A program made the translations under genes and the position numbers. A stretch of DNA of 39,136 bases from Bacteroidota bacterium. Its GTDB lineage: Bacteria; Bacteroidota; Bacteroidia; Chitinophagales; Saprospiraceae. Each line of letters starts with the position of its first letter. The stretch's first letter is position 1. A model generated the notes under the pieces. The model saw only the letters and a program-made list of their open reading frames with translations. It did no database searches and was not told the DNA's origin. The DNA lies in NCBI GenBank assembly GCA_029781095.1, contig JAKOXM010000297.1, positions 1-39,136 of the forward strand, read 5' to 3'. Of the stretch, positions 32,980 through 39,136 are shown in pieces.

Positions 32980-33660
32980 ATGGAACTGAGCTCAATGATT
33001 CAATTCCTTGGAAAACTTTCCGTATTGACCCCGCTGAGCACCGTTGAATTGGAGCAACTTGCCGCTATTGCCCAGTTTCGGAAGGCGCCAAAATTTCAAT
33101 TCATTTTTATGCCCGACGAACCCGCCGATTATCTGTACCTCCTGATAAAAGGCCGGGTAAAAACGGGTACTTTTTCGCAGGACGGCCGGGAAGTGATAAA
33201 AGAGATATTGCAACCTGAAATGCTTTTTGGCGATCTGGCCCTGGCGGGTGAAACGAGGAGAAGCGAATTTGCCCAGGCGCTTCACGATGAAGTGGAGTAC
33301 CTGTCGATCAAAATCGCCGACTTCCAGCAATTGATGCAACAAAACCAGCGCCTCGTTTTTGCATGTTTGCAGCACCTGACCCAGAGACTGCAACGCGTGG
33401 AAGAACGTCTGGCAAAACTGGTGTTGAAGGATGCCCGGGAGCGAATCATCGAGTTTCTGGTAGAAACAGCTGGCAAGGAAGGCCGCCGCGTGGGCTACGA
33501 AACATTACTAAAGCACCATTTGACCCAGCAGGATATCGCCAATCTGACGGGTACAAGCCGTCAGACAGTCACCTCGGTGCTGAATGACCTGCGAAAGTCA
33601 AACCTGATCTATTTCAATCGCAACAGTATTCTTATCCGCGATATTGAAAAACTCGCCTGA
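32980..33660 (+). CDS. Crp/Fnr family transcriptional regulator
   Basis: This 226-residue regulator has an N-terminal cyclic-nucleotide-binding-like beta barrel (FIFMPDEPADYLYLLIKGRVKTGTFSQDGREVI, then FGDLALAGETRRSEFAQAL) and a dimer helix. The C-terminal winged HTH contains LTQQDIANLTGTSRQTVTSVLNDLRK. It has no FNR-type cysteine cluster, so oxygen sensing through Fe-S is unlikely; the effector is unknown. It is divergent from the T9SS type B adhesin gene, and the AT-rich palindrome between them makes regulation of that gene and itself possible. Confidence 0.93.
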   Translation: MELSSMIQFLGKLSVLTPLSTVELEQLAAIAQFRKAPKFQFIFMPDEPADYLYLLIKGRVKTGTFSQDGREVIKEILQPEMLFGDLALAGETRRSEFAQALHDEVEYLSIKIADFQQLMQQNQRLVFACLQHLTQRLQRVEERLAKLVLKDARERIIEFLVETAGKEGRRVGYETLLKHHLTQQDIANLTGTSRQTVTSVLNDLRKSNLIYFNRNSILIRDIEKLA

Positions 33661-33706
33661 ACACGACCATGCAAATAAATACAAATACGCTGCAAGTTTG
33701 ATTCGC

Positions 33707-33744
33707 AAAGGCTTCCGGGAACGGAAGCCTTTCGCTTTTAAAAG
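33707..33744 (+). terminator. Terminator after the Crp/Fnr gene
   Basis: An 11-bp perfect stem (AAAGGCTTCCG/CGGAAGCCTTT) with a GGAA loop is followed by CGCTTTTAAAAG. Confidence 0.75.
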
Positions 33745-33869
33745 CACTTTTGCAACATTCGTTTTTTTGCAAAACACAACCGGGTTCGAATCAGGTAAAG
33801 CCTCGATCAGGATACAAATATGCGCTGCCGTTGTCGGATAAATTTCGGGAAAACCCTGGAATTTGGTTT

Positions 33870-34940
33870 TCAAATCCGCTGCCGGACCTGCTCTGCTATC
33901 TTTTCAAGCATCTCGACTACCCGCGGCTTGTATTCTTCGTTGGCATATTTTTCTATGCCGCTTATGATACGGCCGACACTCCATATAGAACCCGTCTGCC
34001 GTGTATTGGCATTCAATACATCAAAATCCTGCGACATGATAAACATGTTTTTGGAGGGTACGGCCAGATCGGCATACAGCCTGAGGGACAAGGCCACGAT
34101 AGATTTTACAGTGAATATTTCATCCCAGTCCATGTCATTGCTGACGTAGCAGGCATCGTCGGCAGAAAGGCTTTGCCAGCGGGCCTTGTATTTTTGAAGT
34201 ATGTCACTCGGCCCGTCATAATTCTGGATAAACTGCGCGATCCGCTTGTATGGCGGCCGGCCGGTTATCTGGATCGGCCCGCGGCCCCGGAACTTGTAAA
34301 AGTCAGCCTGCATCACAAAACCCGTGACAGCAAGGTCTTCAATAACCGGAAATCTCCCGGAGGGGTAGACATCTCCTTTCCATACGGGGTCCACTTTGTC
34401 CGGTTGTGATGGCGCTGAAAGCACATCGGATAATCCGAGGCCACGGTGTGCCGCACAAAAAACGGGATTGGAAAAACAATCGAAAGCGCTTTTGTTTCCC
34501 GCCAGCGTGTTGTATGATTTTTTGACGCCGCGGACAAGGTCAAATGCATAGGCAAGACCTTCATGCCGGACGCCGTTTTTATCCTTTGCTCCTCTCCCGC
34601 ATAATTCGGTCACCGAGCGAAAACGGCCGCTCGTTTCATTGATCGCTATACACATCAGAGCGGCAAAATCGAATAACGTGATTTCGGATTGTTTGAATAC
34701 CAGTGGAATGGAGTCCCAGAATTCGGCAAACTCGCGTTTGACAGCCATCATATCTTCCCCTTTGCTCAGATCCGGGCTGATTTTTCTGTTAGCGAAGGTG
34801 CCTTTGCCCGCAAGGTTTTTGTTGAACCAGTCAATAAAATCATTGCCGGTTCGTCCGATAAAAAAGCCGTTCAGGTGGGTCGAATTGGCAAATTTGGGCT
34901 CCTGCAGAGCCAGGAAAGCATTATTTGAAAGTGATGCCAT
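33870..34940 (-). CDS. GH19-like chitinase/lysozyme domain protein, no signal peptide
   Basis: This 356-residue protein has the lysozyme-like fold motifs of glycoside hydrolase family 19. A Glu sits in a helix, INETSGRF (~102), comparable to the catalytic HETxG. Later, FYKFRGRGPIQITGRPPYKRI matches the substrate-groove motif GRGPIQLTGRxNY. The N-terminus (MASLSNNAFLALQEP) is not a signal peptide, so export would need holin-like, phage-like or injection systems, none of which are in the window. The last ~90 residues carry a helical end not seen in simple GH19 domains. It likely cleaves peptidoglycan or chitin. The gene starts right after a promoter box and hairpin. Confidence 0.72.
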   Translation of the reverse strand: MASLSNNAFLALQEPKFANSTHLNGFFIGRTGNDFIDWFNKNLAGKGTFANRKISPDLSKGEDMMAVKREFAEFWDSIPLVFKQSEITLFDFAALMCIAINETSGRFRSVTELCGRGAKDKNGVRHEGLAYAFDLVRGVKKSYNTLAGNKSAFDCFSNPVFCAAHRGLGLSDVLSAPSQPDKVDPVWKGDVYPSGRFPVIEDLAVTGFVMQADFYKFRGRGPIQITGRPPYKRIAQFIQNYDGPSDILQKYKARWQSLSADDACYVSNDMDWDEIFTVKSIVALSLRLYADLAVPSKNMFIMSQDFDVLNANTRQTGSIWSVGRIISGIEKYANEEYKPRVVEMLEKIAEQVRQRI

Positions 34941-34964
34941 TTGGTTTTGATTTTATAATGTACA

Positions 34965-34995
34965 GGAAACGCAAGGGAATGCGTTTCCAAATATA
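34965..34995 (-). promoter_or_regulatory. GH19 gene promoter with hairpin at the transcript start
   Basis: On the minus strand a TATATTTG box (forward 34988-34995) is followed at once by GGAAACGCA...TGCGTTTCC (34965-34988), a perfect 9-bp inverted repeat with a 6-base loop. The repeat overlaps the predicted transcription start. It may be an operator or a 5' stem-loop that protects the mRNA. Confidence 0.5.
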
Positions 34996-35031
34996 CTGTT
35001 TTTTTCGTATTTGGTATGCATGCAGGAGTAT

Positions 35032-35937
35032 TTAGACCTTCTCTACCCTGCCCTCTTCGGCTGCATAGGTCTCTGCAAATTGGGTCCTTGCTTCCTGAAG
35101 AAGTTGTTCTTCATTAACATATCTGCCCGAAAAATGACCGATAATCAGCCTTTTCACGCCTGCCTTTCGCGCTATCGAAGCGGCCTGAGTTGCCGTGGAA
35201 TGAAAGGCAATGGCCGCTTCTGCAAGGTGCTCGTCCGTAAACGTCGCTTCATGATAGAGCAGGTCGACGCCGCGGACAACAGAGACAACCGTTTCTGATG
35301 GCGCCGTGTCGCTGCAAAAAGCGAAGGACCGGGGTGCGGGTGGATCAATCGTCAGTTCTGCATTCGGCACTACCCTGCCGTCGGGCAAAACAAAGTCTGC
35401 CCCCGCCTTTATACCCGGGATCATGGAAAACGGGATGTTATATTCATCCGCTTTTTCAGCGCGAAAGTTGCGCGGCCTGATTTTTTCCCTGAACAACCAG
35501 CCGGAAGTCGCTACACGATGGTCGAGGGGGATTGTCCACACCTCAACGTTATGGTTTTCAAATATTTTCGCAGATACGGCAGCATCCACTTCATGAAAGT
35601 CGATGGGATAGGGAAATGTAACTCGGCAAATACGGGCGCTTGTTTCTACCCACTCCCGCAGGCCGGGCGGAGAAAAAACGTGCAGGCGCGCGGTGCGTTT
35701 CTTGAGACACCAGTTTGTCAGCAATCCAAGCAGGCCATACACATGATCTCCGTGCATATGGCTGATAAAAATATGGTTGCAGCGGTCGAATTTCACTTTA
35801 TACCTGTGCAGCTGCATTTGGGTACCCTCTCCGCAATCGATCAGGAATAGTTGGTTATCAACCTGTAATACCTGTGCAGTGTAATGCCTTCCGTGAAAAG
35901 GTCCGCCGGAAGAGGTGCCGAGGATGGTTAGTTGCAT
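35032..35937 (-). CDS. rnz: Ribonuclease Z
   Basis: RNase Z trims the 3' end of tRNA precursors; this suits an organism whose tRNA-Leu lacks an encoded CCA. The 301-residue protein has a metallo-beta-lactamase fold: LTILGTSSGGPF at the start, the metal motif SHMHGDH, LLTNW, the exosite region PPGLREWVE, LDHRV, FCSDTAP, LYHEATF and the final GHFSGRY. Length is normal. It is read with dnaG upstream, 33 bases away, and the GH19 gene lies downstream under its own promoter. Confidence 0.95.
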   Translation of the reverse strand: MQLTILGTSSGGPFHGRHYTAQVLQVDNQLFLIDCGEGTQMQLHRYKVKFDRCNHIFISHMHGDHVYGLLGLLTNWCLKKRTARLHVFSPPGLREWVETSARICRVTFPYPIDFHEVDAAVSAKIFENHNVEVWTIPLDHRVATSGWLFREKIRPRNFRAEKADEYNIPFSMIPGIKAGADFVLPDGRVVPNAELTIDPPAPRSFAFCSDTAPSETVVSVVRGVDLLYHEATFTDEHLAEAAIAFHSTATQAASIARKAGVKRLIIGHFSGRYVNEEQLLQEARTQFAETYAAEEGRVEKV

Positions 35938-35970
35938 GGTAGCAGGCAGATGTTGCAGGTTATGGAAATA

Positions 35971-37947
35971 TCATTTCGGCATCACAACCGTCCCGCCCCG
36001 TTTGGCGATCTCGTTCCTCGTTTCAGTCAGTTTTTGTTGTATTTTCATATATCGGATCAGGGTATCCACATCACCCGAATCTGAAGCCGTTTTTATTCGG
36101 CCAAGATTTATCTCGCACATTTTCTGTATTTTACGTAATTTGAAACGGTCGAGCGCCTGTTTCATATCCGTGTCAAAATTGAGGTCGGGCATGGGCTGGT
36201 TTTGCAGGGGGTAATTCCAGCGTTCCACCCAGTTCGGCGAAAGTTCCCATGGCGCTGAAAGCAGATCGACGGCCAGATCCCTGATCTCCTGGGCATCGTG
36301 TTGCAGGAAATAATTTTGATCAAAAGTCCCTCCTTTTACCAGCACATCATGGCAAAGAGAGGCCACTTTGCCATAGAGCGGATTGTCGAAGTTCCCAAGC
36401 GAATCCTCTATATCTGCCAGAATGTACTCTGCAACGCTGATATTCTCTTTTTCAAGGATTTGATTCCCGTATTGCACCAGCATGCGCACGATATCGCGTT
36501 CCTGAAACTCATCTCCGCGCGACATGTTCTTTTCGCGTACGGGTGCGCCGAACTCCGGCTCGGCAACCGGGAAATTGGGATCGGGCGACACATCCGGCGA
36601 ATCACTGGCTGCTCCGGGCTGGCGCGCTGTTTTTTCTTCGCGCTTTTTGATGGTGCCGGTGATCAGTTTATTCGACTCGCTCACCAATACCTGTTCGGAT
36701 ACGTCAAGCAGCGAGGAGCACTCCTTCAGGTATACGCTGCGTTTGATCGGGTCCGGTATTTTGGCGATACTTGCGACAATATCCTTCACCAGTCCCGCTT
36801 TTTTGATAGGATCTCCCTGTGTTTCGGCCAGCAACAGGTGCGTTTTGAAGAGAATGAAATCTTTCGCGTTCGCAGACACGAATTTTACGAACTCTTCACC
36901 GCCCAAATCGCGCACATAGGAATCAGGGTCGTGGCCATCCGGCAACAGGCATATCTTCACGTTCATGTCCTGTTCCAGCGCGAGGTCGAGTCCGCGCAAG
37001 GCCGCTTTCACGCCCGCAGGATCGCCGTCATAAATGATCTTGAGGTTGTTGGTGTTGCGCTTGATCAATTGAAGTTGCCCTTCCGTCAGTGATGTGCCGC
37101 TGGAAGCCACGACGTTTTCAATGCCCGCCTGGTGCAAAGAGATCACATCCATGTACCCTTCCACCAGAATACATTCATCCAGTTGGCGGATGGCTTTCTT
37201 GGCCTGAAAAGCGCCGTAGAGTATCTTGTTCTTGACGTAAATCTCCGTTTCCGGGCTGTTGATGTATTTCGGGATCGTTTTATCCGAAGACATGGTGCGC
37301 CCTGCGAATGCGGCCACCTTGCCGGAAAGATTGTGGATCGCGAACATGACGCGGCCCCTGAAAAAGTCGCGCGAGCCGTCCTGACTGCTCAGTCCGACTT
37401 TTTTTATCATATCCTGGCTGTGACCGGTGGCTTTGGCGCGGCGCACGAGCAGGTCGCGTTGTTCGGGAGCGTACCCGAGACCGAATGTCCGAATTGTTTC
37501 CTCCCTGAGACCGCGTTGTTTGAAGTAGGCAAGCGCGACGGATTTACCCTCGTCCGTATTAAAAAGTTGCTCCTGGAAGTGCTGGAGGGCAAAATCATTG
37601 ACTATGTAGAGAGAGTCGGCCAGTTGAAGTTCTGCCACCTGCTCCGGCGTACGCTCAACCTCCTGTATATCAATGCTGTATTTGCGCGCCAGCCAGCGCA
37701 GGGCGTCCACATAGGTCAGGTTTTCATGTTCCTTCAGGAATGTGATGGCATCGCCGCCCTTTCCGCAACCGAAACATTTAAAGATATTTCGTGTGGGGTT
37801 GACGTTAAAAGACGGGGTTTTTTCGCCGTGAAAAGGGCATAGGCCAATCAGATTCACGCCGCGTTTCCGCAAGGTGACGAATTCTTCCACGACTTCTTCT
37901 ATTCGCACAGCGTCGAGGATCTCCTGTACCTGTTTTGGTGGAATCAT
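35971..37947 (-). CDS. dnaG: DNA primase
   Basis: DnaG makes RNA primers for replication. The 658-residue protein has the N-terminal CHC2 zinc finger (CPFHGEKTPSF...FKCFGCGKGGDAITF). The RNA polymerase domain follows, with the TOPRIM motif (ILVEGYMDVISLHQAGIENVVASSGTSLT, then IIYDGDPAGVKAALR). The C-terminal region (from ~430) is the DnaB-binding part and is variable, as usual. The ATG at 37947 is preferred over the track TTG two codons earlier. The promoter box ends only 3 bases before this ATG, suggesting a leaderless message. Confidence 0.96.
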   Translation of the reverse strand: MIPPKQVQEILDAVRIEEVVEEFVTLRKRGVNLIGLCPFHGEKTPSFNVNPTRNIFKCFGCGKGGDAITFLKEHENLTYVDALRWLARKYSIDIQEVERTPEQVAELQLADSLYIVNDFALQHFQEQLFNTDEGKSVALAYFKQRGLREETIRTFGLGYAPEQRDLLVRRAKATGHSQDMIKKVGLSSQDGSRDFFRGRVMFAIHNLSGKVAAFAGRTMSSDKTIPKYINSPETEIYVKNKILYGAFQAKKAIRQLDECILVEGYMDVISLHQAGIENVVASSGTSLTEGQLQLIKRNTNNLKIIYDGDPAGVKAALRGLDLALEQDMNVKICLLPDGHDPDSYVRDLGGEEFVKFVSANAKDFILFKTHLLLAETQGDPIKKAGLVKDIVASIAKIPDPIKRSVYLKECSSLLDVSEQVLVSESNKLITGTIKKREEKTARQPGAASDSPDVSPDPNFPVAEPEFGAPVREKNMSRGDEFQERDIVRMLVQYGNQILEKENISVAEYILADIEDSLGNFDNPLYGKVASLCHDVLVKGGTFDQNYFLQHDAQEIRDLAVDLLSAPWELSPNWVERWNYPLQNQPMPDLNFDTDMKQALDRFKLRKIQKMCEINLGRIKTASDSGDVDTLIRYMKIQQKLTETRNEIAKRGGTVVMPK

Positions 37948-37950
37948 GCT

Positions 37951-37982
37951 CAAAAATAGAGATGATAATCGGGTTTACCAAA
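37951..37982 (-). promoter_or_regulatory. dnaG promoter
   Basis: TTTG (forward 37979-37982), a 20-base gap and an exact TATTTTTG box (37951-37958) on the minus strand. The -33 element is part of a GGGTTT ACC AAACCC inverted repeat (37971-37985). Confidence 0.6.
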
Positions 37983-37994
37983 CCCTCGCTTCCA

Positions 37995-38783
37995 CTACCC
38001 CTCAAAGTGCAGGGAAATCGTAAGCGTCCTGCTTAATACCTTTTCAAGCACATTGCTTTGTTCCAGTTTGTCGTTGAATATCAGCACATTATTCATTCCC
38101 TGTGACACTTTTAACTCCGGAGAGAAAATAAAATACGGGAAGAAAAACTGGATTCCCGCCCCGTATTCCAGCTGAAAATCGGTGGGCGCAATTTTCACGA
38201 TGCCCGACGCCTGCCGGGTACGCGAATCGCTGGCCACGTCGAAGGAATACTTTACGCCTGCGATCAGGAAAAGGCGAAAATCGTGGTAGGTGGCCGATTT
38301 ATACCGCACGTGAAACGGCATTTCAACCAATACGGATTCGATGGGGCGTTGAAAGATGCGATCACCCTCGCCCGGAGCGGTATAACGGATATTCCGTTCC
38401 ACGAACGACAGGGTCGGCAGAAAACGAAGATCAAAAAACTCGCCGATGCGAAGGTTGGATACAATACCGAGGTTGAAGCCGGGTCCGGTCACCGACTCTG
38501 CGCGTGCAAACGAATCGTTCCGGATAAAATCCTTCGAGTGAAAAATCTTGAAATCGCTCTGGTTGTAACCGAGGGTGATGCCAAAATAGTAGTTTTTGCT
38601 TTGAAAATCGCGATAGTTCAGGTTTTTACCCTGGTTGAACTGAGCCTTCGCTGCCGGCAGGCAACAAAAGACCGCAAAGCAGGCGCAATACAACAGGCGC
38701 AGGAGATCCTGCCTTGCTGACGTATGGCGCGCGCTTGCGAAATGGGACGGACGAGTTATTTTGTTGCGGAGTAAATAGAGCAT
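37995..38783 (-). CDS. porT: PorT-like outer membrane beta-barrel protein (T9SS)
   Basis: This ~262-residue protein has a signal-peptide-like segment ending PAAKAQ, then beta strands with alternating hydrophobics (YYFGITLGYNQSDFKI, FNLGIVSNLRIGEFFDLRFLPTLSFVER, LEYGAGIQFFFPYFIFSPELKVSQGMNN), ending TISLHFEG. This matches PorT, an outer membrane protein required for type IX secretion and gliding. The neighbour ubiE upstream is the arrangement seen in many Bacteroidota. The start is uncertain: ATG at 38783 is used, and ATG at 38807 is also possible; both overlap the end of ubiE. The N-terminus before the hydrophobic core is long for a signal peptide. Confidence 0.82.
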   Translation of the reverse strand: MLYLLRNKITRPSHFASARHTSARQDLLRLLYCACFAVFCCLPAAKAQFNQGKNLNYRDFQSKNYYFGITLGYNQSDFKIFHSKDFIRNDSFARAESVTGPGFNLGIVSNLRIGEFFDLRFLPTLSFVERNIRYTAPGEGDRIFQRPIESVLVEMPFHVRYKSATYHDFRLFLIAGVKYSFDVASDSRTRQASGIVKIAPTDFQLEYGAGIQFFFPYFIFSPELKVSQGMNNVLIFNDKLEQSNVLEKVLSRTLTISLHFEG

Positions 38784-39136
38784 ATTCCAAGCGTTAAGCG
38801 TTCGCATGTCGGGTTTTGGTATCCGATTTTTGTTAAGATGTTTAAAAAGTCCTGTCCTTCGGGAAATATTTGCACGCTTTCGAACAAGTATGTGTAGGCG
38901 CGCACATCACGGCTGGTTAAACGCCCGATCAGGGGCAAAACGTATTTGAAGTAGGCGTTGTAAATCTGTTTGAAGGGGAAAAAATGCGGTTTTGAAAACT
39001 CCAGGATCACGACACGGCCGCCGGGGCGCAACACACGGTACATCTCTGCCAGTCCCTGTTCAAGGTGTTCGAAGTTGCGGACTCCGAAAGCAACCGTTAC
39101 CGCATCGAATGAATCATCGGCAAAACGAAGCCGCTC
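38756..39136 (-). CDS. ubiE: Demethylmenaquinone methyltransferase (partial, C-terminal part)
   Basis: The frame is open to the right window edge, so the N-terminus is missing. Visible motifs are FDAVTVAFGVRNFEHLEQGLAEMYRVLRPGG and VILEFSKP, then YTYLFESVQIFP and the end LGICSIYSATK, all typical of UbiE/MenG. The enzyme adds the methyl group to demethylmenaquinone in quinone synthesis. The gene overlaps porT at its 3' end by at least 28 bases, indicating co-transcription and coupled translation. Confidence 0.93.
   Translation of the reverse strand, partial: ERLRFADDSFDAVTVAFGVRNFEHLEQGLAEMYRVLRPGGRVVILEFSKPHFFPFKQIYNAYFKYVLPLIGRLTSRDVRAYTYLFESVQIFPEGQDFLNILTKIGYQNPTCERLTLGICSIYSATK

Noticed and set aside
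1-39136. CRISPR arrays, insertion sequences, prophage or attachment sites
   Set aside because: No regularly spaced repeats, transposase, integrase or phage structural genes were found; the GH19-like gene alone is not evidence of a prophage.

Overview
The window looks like chromosomal DNA from a Bacteroidota bacterium, most likely of the Saprospiria/Chitinophagia kind. The evidence is an Oar-like TonB-dependent receptor, two proteins with type A and one with type B (gliding-motility-associated) type IX secretion (T9SS) C-terminal domains, a PorT-like gene next to ubiE/menG, a DUF1573 lipoprotein-like protein and a DUF2795 protein. Many genes also have a TAnnTTTG promoter box typical of this phylum instead of a sigma-70 -10 box. 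No insertion sequence, prophage, integrase or CRISPR array was seen, and one tRNA (Leu, CAG) is present.

Layout. 1-7.7 kb: end of a DUF1501 T9SS cargo protein, a flavoprotein, a Ca2+/Na+ antiporter, a small conserved protein, a NicO-like plus CDF metal transporter pair, MmcQ/YjbR, a deoxynucleoside kinase, gatC, a small membrane protein and an ABC ATPase. 7.7-17.4 kb: a large TonB receptor, a lamin-tail T9SS cargo protein, a secreted propeller-like protein, a flippase and a GT9 glycosyltransferase. 17.4-20.5 kb: tRNA-Leu, a DUF1573 protein and typA. 20.5-27.6 kb: a complete tryptophan locus. 27.6-33.7 kb: queA, a DUF2795 protein, a T9SS type B adhesin-like protein and a Crp/Fnr regulator. 33.8-39.1 kb: on the minus strand, ubiE(partial)-porT, dnaG, rnz and a GH19-like lysozyme/chitinase.

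The most interesting region is the trp locus. A small TrpR-type repressor gene lies directly upstream of trpE, and the gap between them carries a near-perfect 32-bp palindrome over the predicted promoter. The enzymes follow in the enteric order E-GD-CFB-A, with trpG fused to trpD and with trpC, trpF and trpB fused into one 895-residue protein. All seven catalytic domains are therefore packed into four polypeptides. The TrpA and fused TrpB sequences have also both lost the residues of the classical alpha-Asp56/beta-Lys167 intersubunit salt bridge, which suggests a reworked alpha-beta interface.

Two intergenic gaps (15.8-16.0 kb and 18.25-18.42 kb, both minus strand) carry a promoter-like box followed by strong hairpins and a U-tract but no convincing gene. 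They are candidate small RNAs or attenuators. All functional calls come from reading motifs by eye; no database search was run.
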